Shown: one piece after another, positions 42,828 through 51,371 of the stretch
Layout of the letters: the number at the start of each line of letters is the position of its first letter
How positions within the stretch are numbered: the first letter of the stretch is position 1
Assembly (NCBI RefSeq): GCF_026340095.1
Contig: NZ_JAPEPO010000001.1
Location: 4,545,501-4,609,500, forward strand
Length of the DNA: 64,000 bases
From: Streptomyces sp. NBC_01446
GTDB lineage: Bacteria > Actinomycetota > Actinomycetes > Streptomycetales > Streptomycetaceae
Direction: 5' to 3'
The notes under the pieces: generated by a model
The model's input: only the letters and a program-made list of their open reading frames with translations
Database searches by the model: none
What the model was told of the DNA's origin: nothing
Made by a program: the position numbers and the translations under genes

Positions 42828-44654
42828 GTGCTCGACCACCTGATCAAAGGAGCGACCGTAGTCGACGGGACGGGAGCCCCCGCCTACGTCGCCGACGTGG
42901 GGATACGCGACGGGCGTATCGCCGTCATCGCCGAGCCGGGGGCCGTGACCGAGCCCGCCGCGGGCAGTGAGGACGCACGCGGGCGGATCCTCGCCCCCGG
43001 CTTCGTCGACCCGCACACCCACTACGACGCCCAGCTGTTCTGGGACCCGTACGCGACGCCGTCCCTGAACCACGGGGTGACGACCGTCGCGGGCGGCAAC
43101 TGCGGCTTCACGCTCGCCCCGCTGCACCCGGAGCGGCCCGAGGACGCCGACTACACGCGCCGGATGATGTCCAAGGTCGAGGGCATGTCGCTGGTCGCGC
43201 TGGAGGAGGGCGCGCCCTGGACGTGGAACTCGTTCGGTGAGTATCTCGACGCCCTCGACGGGCGGATCGCCGTCAACGCCGGCTTCATGGTCGGGCACTG
43301 TGCCCTGCGCCGGTACGTGATGGGCGCGGACGCGGTCGGCGGGCAGCCGACGCCCGAGCAGCTGGAGCAGATGCTCACCCTGTTCCACGAGGCGATGGAC
43401 GCGGGCGCGTGGGGGTTCTCCACCACCCAGTCGTCCACGCACTCGGACGGTGACGGGCAGCCGGTCGCGTCACGGCACGCGCGGCCCGAGGAACTGCTCG
43501 CGCTGAGCCGCGCCGTCGCCGAGCACGAGGGCACCCAGATCGAGGCGATCGTCGCCGGGTGCCTCGACCAGTTCAGCGACGCCGAGATCGACCTGTTCGT
43601 CGAGATGAGCGCGGCCGCCGGGCGGCCCCTGAACTGGAACGTCCTCACCATCGACGCGGCCGTCCCCGAACGGGTGCCGCGCCAGTTGATCCCCAGCGAG
43701 CGGGCCCGCAAGGCGGGCGGCCGGATCGTCGCGCTGACCATGCCGATCCTGACCCCCATGAACATGTCGCTCGGCACGTTCTGCGCCCTGAACCTCATCC
43801 CCGGCTGGGGCGAGGTCCTGAACCTGCCCGTCGACGAGCGGATCGCGAAGCTCCGCGACCCGGACGTGCGCGCCGAGATGCTGCGGCGCGCGGACAGCAA
43901 GGAGGCCGGCGTCTTCCGGCGGCTCGCCCACTTCGGGCGGTACGTCATCGGGGACACGTACTCGGAGGCGAACGAGGGCCTGACCGGGCGCGTGGTGAAC
44001 GACATCGCGGCCGAGCGCGGGCAGGAGCCCTTCGAGTGCATCGTCGAGATCTGCGCCAACGACCGCCTGCGGACGGTCCTTTGGCCCATGCCCAGCGACA
44101 ACGACCCGGACTCGTGGGCCCTGCGCGCCGAGACCTGGAGCCACGAGGACGTGCTGCTCGGCGGGTCCGACGCGGGGGCTCACCTGGACCGGATGTGCGG
44201 GGCGCCGTACACGACGCGCTTCCTCGGGGACTGTCTGCGCGGGCGGAAGCTGGCCGGGATCGAGGAGGCGGTGAAGATGCTCACCGACGATCCGGCGCGG
44301 CTCTTCGGGCTGCGTGACCGCGGCCGGATCGAGGAGGGCTGGCACGCGGACCTCGTCCTGTTCGACCCCGAGCGGATCGACGCGGGCAAGGCCACCCTCG
44401 TCCACGACCTGCCCGGCGACAGCCCGCGCCTCGACTCGAAGGCGATCGGCATCAACGCCGTGTGGGTCAACGGCGTCGAGGTCATCCGGGAGGACGTCGT
44501 GACGGGGGCCGTGCCCGGCACCGTGCTGCGGTCCGGACGTGACACCAGGACGGTGAGCACGCTGCATGTTCCCGGGGGACAACCCCCGGGCCCCCGGCCG
44601 GACAAGCGGGCGGCTCGGGGCGCTGCGAGCGAGACCTCGGAGGGGGCCGAATGA
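42828..44654 (+). CDS. N-acyl-D-amino-acid deacylase/D-aminoacylase-family amidohydrolase
   Basis: A 608-residue amidohydrolase. The metal motif is in GFVDPHTHYDAQLFWDP (HxH near residue 65), and Cys/His ligands are in the following HGVTTVAGGNCGFTLAP; a late GGSDAGAHLDRMCGAPYTTRFL carries the catalytic Asp. The family hydrolyses N-acyl-D-amino acids or related amides (family knowledge). The GTG start has the strong AGGAGGGGG site 7 nt upstream. The last 25 residues (PGGQPPGPRPDKRAARG...) extend past the normal family end through an 8-bp palindrome. The aldehyde dehydrogenase overlaps its stop (ATGA). Confidence 0.88.
   Translation: MLDHLIKGATVVDGTGAPAYVADVGIRDGRIAVIAEPGAVTEPAAGSEDARGRILAPGFVDPHTHYDAQLFWDPYATPSLNHGVTTVAGGNCGFTLAPLHPERPEDADYTRRMMSKVEGMSLVALEEGAPWTWNSFGEYLDALDGRIAVNAGFMVGHCALRRYVMGADAVGGQPTPEQLEQMLTLFHEAMDAGAWGFSTTQSSTHSDGDGQPVASRHARPEELLALSRAVAEHEGTQIEAIVAGCLDQFSDAEIDLFVEMSAAAGRPLNWNVLTIDAAVPERVPRQLIPSERARKAGGRIVALTMPILTPMNMSLGTFCALNLIPGWGEVLNLPVDERIAKLRDPDVRAEMLRRADSKEAGVFRRLAHFGRYVIGDTYSEANEGLTGRVVNDIAAERGQEPFECIVEICANDRLRTVLWPMPSDNDPDSWALRAETWSHEDVLLGGSDAGAHLDRMCGAPYTTRFLGDCLRGRKLAGIEEAVKMLTDDPARLFGLRDRGRIEEGWHADLVLFDPERIDAGKATLVHDLPGDSPRLDSKAIGINAVWVNGVEVIREDVVTGAVPGTVLRSGRDTRTVSTLHVPGGQPPGPRPDKRAARGAASETSEGAE
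44571..44590. repeat. Palindrome within the 3' end of the D-aminoacylase gene
   Basis: CCCGGGGG-ACAA-CCCCCGGG, a perfect 8-bp stem with a 4-nt loop, 64 bp before the stop codon. It resembles a former intergenic repeat now read as coding DNA. Confidence 0.6.
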
Positions 44655-46117
44655 CGGACGCGCAGAGGCTGTTCATCGGCGGCGAGTGGACCGAGCCGGA
44701 CGGCGGGCACTACGAGGTCGTCGACCCCGCGTCGGAGGAGGTCGTCGGGCTCGCCCCCGAGGCGTCCCGCGCACAGGTCCACGACGCGGCGTCGGCGGCC
44801 CGCGAGGCCTTCGCCTCGTGGTCGCGTACGAAGCCGGAGGAGCGCGCCGCGATCCTCGACCGGGCCGCCGACGTGATGCAGCGCGACTTCGCGGCGAACG
44901 CGGAGCTGGCGCAGGCGGAGAGCGGCGCGACGAGCGGGACCGCGCGCGGGATGCAGGTCGCGGTGGGGGTGGCGCGGTTCCGCCGCTATGCGAAGGGCGC
45001 GCTCGAACCGGTCGAGCAGGGGCTGCCGCCGCAGATCAACGAGGCGGGGCCCATGGGGAAGGCGGGCGTGCTCGGGGCGCTCGCCGTACGGCAGCCCGTC
45101 GGCGTCGTCACCTGCATCACGTCGTACAACAACCCGTGGGCGAACCCGGCCGGCAAGGTCGCCCCCGCGCTCGCCATGGGGAACACGGTCGTCGTGAAGC
45201 CTGCCCCGCAGGACCCGCTGTCGGTGTACCGGATGGCGGCCGCTCTCGAGGAGGCGGGGGCGCCGCGCGGTGTGGTGAACGTGGTCAGCGGGACGGCTGT
45301 GGACGTGGGCGAGGCGGCCGTCGACTCGCCGGACGTCGACATGGTCAGCTTCACCGGCTCCACCGCGGTCGGCCGGCGCATCGGCGAGGTGTGCGGGCGC
45401 GGCATGAAGCGGCAGCTGATGGAGCTGGGCGGAAAGGGCGCGGCGCTCGTCTTCGACGACCTGGACGAGGCGGGCCTCGCCTCGGCGGTCTCGGGGATCG
45501 GCACGACGTACGCCTTCTACAGCGGGCAGATCTGCACGGCGCCGACGCGGGTGATCGCACAGCGCGGGGTGTACGACGCGCTCGTCTCGAAGCTGGCCGC
45601 GTACGTCGGCTACATGAAGGTCGGCGATCCGAGGGCGCGGGGGACGGTCGTCGGGCCGGTGATCTCGGCGGCGCACCGCGACCGCGTCGAGTCGTACGTC
45701 GAGCTGGGCCGCAAGGAAGGGGCGCGGGTCGTCGCGGGCGGCGAGCGGCCCGCTCTCGACAAGGGTTTCTACGTCGCCCCGACGCTTCTCGCGGACTGCA
45801 CGAACGACATGCGGGTCGTGCGGGAGGAGATCTTCGGCCCGGTCGTGGTGGTCGTGCCCTTCGACGACGAGGAGGAGGGGGTGGCCCTCGCCAACGACAG
45901 CGAGTACGGGCTCATCGACTACGTGTGGTCGGGGGACGTGGCGCGGGCGTTCCGGGTGGCTCGGCGGCTGCGGGCCGGCGGGGTCGGCGTGAACACGGTC
46001 GGCCGGAACATGGAGGCGCCTTTCGGCGGCTTCAAGCAGAGCGGGGTGGGCCGGGACGTGGGCTCGTACGCCCTGCACGCCTACAGCGAGCTCCAGTCGA
46101 TCGTGTGGCAGGGGTGA
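44651..46117 (+). CDS. Aldehyde dehydrogenase (NAD(P)+)
   Basis: A 488-residue aldehyde dehydrogenase: cofactor segment FTGSTAVGRRI near residue 234, catalytic Glu258 (MELGGKGA) and nucleophile Cys295 (GQICTAPTR), and the C-terminal NMEAPFGGFKQSGVGRDVG. It oxidises an aldehyde to a carboxylic acid (family knowledge). Its ATG overlaps the D-aminoacylase stop by 4 bp; the operon from 41492 therefore combines oxygenation, amide hydrolysis and aldehyde oxidation. The product could be activated by the CoA ligases elsewhere in the regulon (inference). Confidence 0.93.
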   Translation: MTDAQRLFIGGEWTEPDGGHYEVVDPASEEVVGLAPEASRAQVHDAASAAREAFASWSRTKPEERAAILDRAADVMQRDFAANAELAQAESGATSGTARGMQVAVGVARFRRYAKGALEPVEQGLPPQINEAGPMGKAGVLGALAVRQPVGVVTCITSYNNPWANPAGKVAPALAMGNTVVVKPAPQDPLSVYRMAAALEEAGAPRGVVNVVSGTAVDVGEAAVDSPDVDMVSFTGSTAVGRRIGEVCGRGMKRQLMELGGKGAALVFDDLDEAGLASAVSGIGTTYAFYSGQICTAPTRVIAQRGVYDALVSKLAAYVGYMKVGDPRARGTVVGPVISAAHRDRVESYVELGRKEGARVVAGGERPALDKGFYVAPTLLADCTNDMRVVREEIFGPVVVVVPFDDEEEGVALANDSEYGLIDYVWSGDVARAFRVARRLRAGGVGVNTVGRNMEAPFGGFKQSGVGRDVGSYALHAYSELQSIVWQG

Positions 46118-46372
46118 CGGGATGGGGGTTGCGGGGGGACGGCGGGGTAACCGCCGGAAACATCACACGGAAAATTTTGAACCCGGCAAATCGGGCGCTG
46201 CTGCGATTACCGAATATCGGACGTCGTCGGTGATTCCTTCCGATGAATGGGGTTAACCTGAAGATGCCTTGAGGGTGTGGGATGGTTGCGTGAATCGGCC
46301 ATCGATTCAAAGGTGGCCGGTTTCATCTCTTGTCCCCCTTATGCGGAAACCGCAGCATTTAACGTCCTGTTC

Positions 46373-47944
46373 ATGACTCAGCTGGACGCGCGGCCGACAG
46401 AAGCTGCCCACGACACGGCAGGCGGCGCCCCCGACGGGGGCGTCCGCAGCAAGGGCCTCGGCGGGAACTCCGTCGGGCTGGTCGGCAGCGCGGTCATCGG
46501 TGTCTCGACCGTGGCGCCCGTCTACTGCCTGACCTCGACGCTCGGCTCCACCTCCGGTGAGGTCGGCCTCCAGATGCCCGCCGTGTTCCTGGCCGGGTTC
46601 CTGCCGATGCTGCTCGTCGCCTTCGCGTACCGCGAGCTGAACAAGGCCATGCCGGACTGCGGCACGTCCTTCACGTGGACCGTGAAGGCCTTCGGCCCGC
46701 GCGTGGGCTGGATGTGCGGCTGGGGCCTCGTCATCGCGACGATCATCGTGCTGTCCAACCTGGCCGGCGTCGCGACGTCGTACTTCTGGCTCCTCGCGGG
46801 CGAGATCACCGGCAACACGTCCATCGGCGCCCTGGACGACAACAAGGCCGTCCACATCGTCACCTGTCTCGCCCTGATCGCCGCGGCGACCGCGATCAGC
46901 TACCGCGGCATGACGGCGACGAAGGGCGTTCAGTTCACCCTGGTCGGCCTCCAGCTCGTCGTGCTCGCCGTGTTCGTCGTGATGGCCGTCGTCAAGGCGG
47001 GATCGGCGGACTTCCCCACGTCCGTGCCGTTCTCCTGGACGTGGCTCGACCCGTTCTCGGTGAAGTCGTTCGGCGCGTTCACCGCGGGCCTGTCCCTGTC
47101 GATCTTCATGTACTGGGGCTGGGACACCTGCCTCACCGCGAACGAGGAGACCATCGGCAGCGAGAAGACGCCCGGCCGCGCCGCCCTCATCGCGATGGTC
47201 GTCCTCGTCGGCTCCTACCTCGCCACCGGCGTCGCCGCCCAGATGGTCGTCGGCTCCGGCGGCAAGGGCCTCGGTCTCGCCAACCCCGCGACGTCCGACA
47301 ACGTCTTCGCCGCCCTCGCCGGCCCTGTCATGGGCCCCACCCTCGGCATCCTGCTCTTCGTCGCCGTCCTCGCCTCTGCCGCGGCCAGCCTGCAGACCAC
47401 GTTCATCCCGGTCGCCCGCACGGTCCTCGCCATGGCGACGTACGAGGCGCTGCCCGCCTCCTACGCCCGCGTCCACCCGCGCTTCAAGACCCCGGGCCGC
47501 GCCACGGTCACCGCGGGCGTCGCCACCGGCGTGTTCTACACGGTCATGACGCTGGTCTCCGAGCACGTCCTCGTCGACACGATCTACGCGCTCGGCCTCA
47601 TGATCTGCTTCTACTACGCGCTCACGGCGTTCGCCTGCGCCTGGTACTTCCGCTCCGAGCTGCTGCGCTCGCCCCGGGACTTCTTCTTCAAGGCCCTCTT
47701 CCCGGTCCTCGGCGGCGTCCTGCTGTCCGCCGTGTTCGTGAAGACCCTCGTCGACATGTGGAACCCGGCGTACGGCAGCGGCTCCTCCGTCCTCGGCGTC
47801 GGCTCCGTCTTCGTGATCGGTGTCGGCCTGCTGCTCGTCGGCTTCGTGATCATGCTCGTGATGGGGCGGCGCAGCCCGGCGTTCTTCCGCGGCGAGGTGC
47901 TGACGCGGGAGACGCCGGTGCTGGTCGTCGAAGACACGCCCTAG
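46373..47944 (+). CDS. APC-superfamily amino acid/polyamine permease
   Basis: A 523-residue transporter with about 12 transmembrane segments. The first-helix pattern GLVGSAVIGVSTVAPVYCLTSTLG and YRELNKAMPDCGTSFTWTVKAFGPRVGW mark the APC family; WDTCLTANEETIGSEKTPGRAAL is the loop with the conserved acidic residues. ATG 46373 (MTQLDARPTE) is chosen over 46277, which would start in AT-rich promoter DNA; no strong ribosome site is seen. The 255-bp region upstream (46118-46372) holds no gene and no operator palindrome. Its TAG stop lies in the CTAG target site of the insertion sequence that follows. Confidence 0.9.
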   Translation: MTQLDARPTEAAHDTAGGAPDGGVRSKGLGGNSVGLVGSAVIGVSTVAPVYCLTSTLGSTSGEVGLQMPAVFLAGFLPMLLVAFAYRELNKAMPDCGTSFTWTVKAFGPRVGWMCGWGLVIATIIVLSNLAGVATSYFWLLAGEITGNTSIGALDDNKAVHIVTCLALIAAATAISYRGMTATKGVQFTLVGLQLVVLAVFVVMAVVKAGSADFPTSVPFSWTWLDPFSVKSFGAFTAGLSLSIFMYWGWDTCLTANEETIGSEKTPGRAALIAMVVLVGSYLATGVAAQMVVGSGGKGLGLANPATSDNVFAALAGPVMGPTLGILLFVAVLASAAASLQTTFIPVARTVLAMATYEALPASYARVHPRFKTPGRATVTAGVATGVFYTVMTLVSEHVLVDTIYALGLMICFYYALTAFACAWYFRSELLRSPRDFFFKALFPVLGGVLLSAVFVKTLVDMWNPAYGSGSSVLGVGSVFVIGVGLLLVGFVIMLVMGRRSPAFFRGEVLTRETPVLVVEDTP

Positions 47945-47965
47945 AAGACTCATGAAGATCTTGCT

Positions 47966-48000
47966 GAGGGGTTGTCCGGCCGCAGGCCGGGCGGCCCCTC
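47966..48000. terminator. Nested hairpin downstream of the transposase gene
   Basis: GAGGGG...CCCCTC encloses CCGGCC-GCA-GGCCGG. It lies 3 bp past the transposase stop on its strand and just inside the left end of the element, so it may terminate transposase mRNA and shield it from outside transcription. Confidence 0.65.
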
Positions 48001-48003
48001 CGG

Positions 48004-49584
48004 CTATGTATTGACCGGGGTGAGGTGCCAGGTTCCGTTGGTTCGGGTGAGTCCGAGGTTGATCAGTCGGCGGAGGTTGAGGGCGGCTGCTCGGGTGTGG
48101 AGCCAGGCGTCGTTCTTGATGGTGCCGCGGTAGCGGAGTTTGCGGTTGTTGTGGTGGACGAGCCAGGCGACGGCGCGTTCGACTGGTGGTCTCCAGCGCC
48201 GGTAGTCAGCCTGCCAGTCGGGATCGGTGGCGGTCTGGTGGCGAGCGGCGGCGAGCAGGTCGTGGTGCGGACGGATGGTCAGGATCCGCCCGGCCTTGGC
48301 CTTGGTGCACCGCTCACGAAGGGGGCATCCGGCGCACACGTCCTTGAACGAGGCTTTGCGCTGGTGGTGCTGCCCGGCGGGAGCGGATAAAGGGACGGTG
48401 TGTCCGGCGGGGCAGGTCACGGTGGCGGCGCCGGTGTCGATGATGAAGTCGTCGAGGGTGAAGCCGCCAGGGACGGCGGGCCGCAGTGGTGCGGGTTTGA
48501 GGAACAGCCGGTGACCGGCAGTTTCGAGGCTGTGGCGGGCGTCGCCGGTGGAGTAGGCGGTGTCACCGAAGGCGTCAACGGGCTCGTCCTCGTCGGTGAG
48601 CAGGTCGATTCCGACCATCGCCTCGTGGTGCTCGGGACCGGCTCCGGGCCGCAGGGCGACGGCGGTGTATAACCCGGTCTCGGGCTCCATGGCGAGGTGG
48701 GCCTTGAAGCCATCCTGTTGGTGGGTGCGGGTCTTGTGCACGTGCCGGGCTTCGGGGTCGACAGTGGAGACCATCCGGTTTGGTGCGGTGCCCTGGGTGA
48801 TGCGCCAGCGCCCGTCGCGGCCGTCGGAGTCCTCGGCGGGCTCCACGTCCTGACCTGCGACCAGGGCCAGGATGCCGACCGCGTTCGCGGCCTTCTCGTC
48901 GAGCTGCTGCTCGGGCAGATGGCCCAGCAGCCGCAGTGCGTCACCGACCAGGGCGTCGACCAGGTCGGCACGGGCCTGCTCGTCGTTCCAGGCGATCCTC
49001 GGCTTGCCCGGGTCGTTGTAGTCGTGCGCGGTGCACTGCACGGCTGCCACCTCGCCGGCCCCGGGGACTTCCCGGATCACCGCCCGGATGGCGGCGATGA
49101 TCTGGGTGACGGTGTCCTGGGTGGCCACCGCGTCGTCCAGCACAGTGGAATCCAGCGCCCGGCGGTGCTTGCCCTTGAGGACACCGGTGGCCTTCACGAC
49201 CTCACGCACAGCCTCGAATACCCGGTTCGGCCGGGCGGAACGGGCCAGCCGGCGGCGGAAGTAGGCCAGCAACGACGGATCGAACGCCATGTCATGAAGG
49301 CCCAGTCCACAGGCGGCCTTCCACCGCAGGTCGCACCGCAGCTCCTGGACCGTCTCGAAGTCCGAAAGCCCGTGCAGGGCCTGTAGCGTGATCGAAGCGG
49401 CCAGGATCTGCGGCGGCATGCTCGGCCGCCCGTTCGCCGACGGGTACATGTCCGCAAACATCTCCGCTTCGAACAGCGCGCTGCGATGCTCGGCCAGGAA
49501 CGCGAACACACTCCCTGCCGGGATCAAATCCCGGCAGGTCTCCCATACATCCGGCCCGATCGTCTCCCCGGCCCATTCCCCCAT
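48004..49584 (-). CDS. IS1182-family transposase
   Basis: A 526-residue DDE transposase: DUF772-like N-terminal domain (FAEMFADMYPSANGRPSMPPQIL region), catalytic residues likely Asp in RALDSTVLDD, Asp in AFGDTAYSTGD and Glu in PPVERAVAWLVHHNNRKLRYRG, with a cysteine-rich insertion CPAGHTVP...CAGCPLRERCTK typical of the family. I start it at ATG 49584 (MGEWAGETIG); the frame is open up to GTG 49617, which lies in the loop of a strong hairpin. The frame is intact, so the element is probably still active. It encodes no accessory or resistance gene. Confidence 0.93.
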   Translation of the reverse strand: MGEWAGETIGPDVWETCRDLIPAGSVFAFLAEHRSALFEAEMFADMYPSANGRPSMPPQILAASITLQALHGLSDFETVQELRCDLRWKAACGLGLHDMAFDPSLLAYFRRRLARSARPNRVFEAVREVVKATGVLKGKHRRALDSTVLDDAVATQDTVTQIIAAIRAVIREVPGAGEVAAVQCTAHDYNDPGKPRIAWNDEQARADLVDALVGDALRLLGHLPEQQLDEKAANAVGILALVAGQDVEPAEDSDGRDGRWRITQGTAPNRMVSTVDPEARHVHKTRTHQQDGFKAHLAMEPETGLYTAVALRPGAGPEHHEAMVGIDLLTDEDEPVDAFGDTAYSTGDARHSLETAGHRLFLKPAPLRPAVPGGFTLDDFIIDTGAATVTCPAGHTVPLSAPAGQHHQRKASFKDVCAGCPLRERCTKAKAGRILTIRPHHDLLAAARHQTATDPDWQADYRRWRPPVERAVAWLVHHNNRKLRYRGTIKNDAWLHTRAAALNLRRLINLGLTRTNGTWHLTPVNT

Positions 49585-49600
49585 CACCACAACAAACAGT

Positions 49601-49630
49601 CTGGCCCCGCCGCTCACGCGGCGGGGCCAG
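49601..49630. promoter_or_regulatory. 13-bp perfect hairpin at the 5' end of the transposase gene
   Basis: CTGGCCCCGCCGC (49601-49613) and GCGGCGGGGCCAG (49618-49630) with a TCAC loop, just inside the right inverted repeat. Such a structure stops or sequesters transcripts reading in from outside, a known way to limit transposase expression. Confidence 0.7.
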
Positions 49631-49669
49631 AACCCAAGATCTTCATGAGTCTTCTAGCCCCTCTGGGCC

Positions 49670-51205
49670 TTACGTGCCGAGGAACACCGGGTTCGTGAAC
49701 GCCGTGAGCGCCGGCAGGCCCGGGACGGTCGGCGCGTGCCGGACCTCGGCCCGTACATAGGCCGCGTACGACGCCGTCGTGCGCCACTCGGCCGTGCCCG
49801 ACCCGGACTCGGGGAGCGCCGGCGCGGTGAACAGCGTGCCCTGGTCCGTGACCACGTGGAGCGTGCAGCCCGGGGCGCCCTTGACCTCCAGGCGGACGGT
49901 GACCGGCGCGTCGGGGTCCACGTGGAGGCGCTCGCCGATGCCCGCGTGCTCGCCGCGCGAGCCGGACGCCGTGAACGTCAGCTCCACGGACTTCGACTCG
50001 GCGACGTACGAGCGGCCCGCCTTGATGCCCGCCTGGATGGCCTCCCGGGTCAGGTCGTCGGCGAGGACCACCGTCTGCGGGCCGCCGATGCGGTCCGGGT
50101 CGCGATGGGCGTCGCTGTTGCCCATCGCGGGGATCCACCGACGCGAACCGCGCGCGGCCGCCACCAGCGTGTTGTCCCAGTCGGCCAGGGAGATCTCGTC
50201 GTCCGCCGTGTACGGGCCGTTCCACACCTCGACGGCGTCCGCCTCACCGAAGCCGAACTTCCAGTTGCAGCCGATGCAGGTGGCGTGCGGATGCGCCGGC
50301 ACGACCAGGCCGCCGGCCCGGCGGACCTCGCGCGCGTACGTGCCGAAGCGGTTGTCGCGGGCGCGGTAGCGCCAGTCGACGAACGTGCCCGGGTCCGTGC
50401 CGAGCGCCACCACGTGCCCGTTACGGGTCGTGATCTCCTCGCCCAGCATGATGAGCAGGTCGTCGCCCGCCTGGTCGGCCCAGTGGGCGTGCGACGAGTG
50501 CGTGTTGTGGTCGGACGAGTTGATGAAGTCCAGGCCCGCCGCGCGCGCGAGCGCCGCGATCTCGGCGGGCGTGCGCCTGCCGTCCGAGAACCACGAGTGG
50601 AGGTGGCAGTCCCCGCGGTACCAGGCACGGCCCCGGCCCTTGGCGCGCGAGGGCGGGTACACCGGGTGAGGCGTCCGACCCTGCTCGCCGTACGTGAGCG
50701 TGACGGTCAGCTCGTACGGGAGGCCCTCGGGCGCCACTGTGTACGGGCCGAGCGCGATGTGCCAGGTGCCCGCGCGGACCGGCCCCGGGATGTAGCCGGG
50801 CGTCGCGTCGTCCGCCCGTACGAAGAACTCGGTGCGCGCGCCGCCCGACCAGCCGCGGAAGCCCTTCCCGCCGAGTTCGGTGCCCCGTTCGTCGAACACC
50901 CCGATGTCCAGGGCGTTGTTCTGCGTGCCGGCCGGGACGGTCGCCTTCGTGTAGGTGTACGAGACGTGGATCTCGCGGACCCCGCGCGGCACCTCGACCG
51001 GCACGTACACGAAGTCGGGCGCGCCGGGCGGCAGCGTCCCCTTCACGGTCTGCGTCGTCTTCGTAGCCTTCGTTCCGTCCGCCGGTGTGCGGCCGTCGGC
51101 CGCGCTCGCGAAGCTCACACTGCTCAACGTAAGCGCGGTGGCCGCTCCCGTCACGAACAGCGCGCGTCTGCCCATGCCGGTCGTGGTGTGGTCGTCCTCG
51201 CACAT
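49670..51205 (-). CDS. Secreted PHP-domain (CehA/McbA-type) metallohydrolase
   Basis: A 511-residue exported protein. A twin-arginine-like signal (GRRALFVTGAATALTLSSVSFASA, residues 12-35) is followed by a beta-sandwich region and then a PHP domain: GDCHLHSWFSDGRRTPAEIAALARAAGLDFINSSDHNTHSSHAHW with the HxH and D/H metal ligands, and later PHATCIGCNWKFG. PHP proteins of this type hydrolyse phosphoesters or carbamates (family knowledge); the actual substrate is unknown. ATG 51205 has GGGAG 7 nt upstream. It converges with the permease across the insertion sequence. Confidence 0.87.
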   Translation of the reverse strand: MCEDDHTTTGMGRRALFVTGAATALTLSSVSFASAADGRTPADGTKATKTTQTVKGTLPPGAPDFVYVPVEVPRGVREIHVSYTYTKATVPAGTQNNALDIGVFDERGTELGGKGFRGWSGGARTEFFVRADDATPGYIPGPVRAGTWHIALGPYTVAPEGLPYELTVTLTYGEQGRTPHPVYPPSRAKGRGRAWYRGDCHLHSWFSDGRRTPAEIAALARAAGLDFINSSDHNTHSSHAHWADQAGDDLLIMLGEEITTRNGHVVALGTDPGTFVDWRYRARDNRFGTYAREVRRAGGLVVPAHPHATCIGCNWKFGFGEADAVEVWNGPYTADDEISLADWDNTLVAAARGSRRWIPAMGNSDAHRDPDRIGGPQTVVLADDLTREAIQAGIKAGRSYVAESKSVELTFTASGSRGEHAGIGERLHVDPDAPVTVRLEVKGAPGCTLHVVTDQGTLFTAPALPESGSGTAEWRTTASYAAYVRAEVRHAPTVPGLPALTAFTNPVFLGT

Positions 51206-51371
51206 GCTGCGGCTCCCAGGGTCCTGTGACGTTCCGTCTGTGACGTGGGTGGTCCATGCAACTCTGGTATTGAGCCGTGAACTCCCCTGTAAGGGAAGGG
51301 GATCGGAGTCTTACGTCTGTCCGCCCGGGGAGTCCATGGACTCCTGGGGGGCGGGCCGGTAGTAATGCCCC

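Larger units (their letters stand above)
47945..49653 (-). mobile_element. IS1182-family insertion sequence (1709 bp)
   Basis: Bounded by perfect 19-bp inverted repeats, AAGACTCATGAAGATCTTG (47945-47963) and its complement (49635-49653), and flanked by CTAG on both sides (47941-47944 and 49654-49657), consistent with a 4-bp target duplication of CTAG. It carries one intact transposase gene on the minus strand. Internal hairpins lie at both ends (47966-48000 and 49601-49630). It sits between the convergent permease and PHP-hydrolase genes, without disrupting either coding frame. Confidence 0.9.

Noticed and set aside
46277..46372. Longer N-terminus of the APC permease
   Set aside because: The extra 32 residues come from AT-rich, promoter-like DNA and do not resemble permease N-termini; ATG 46373 fits better.
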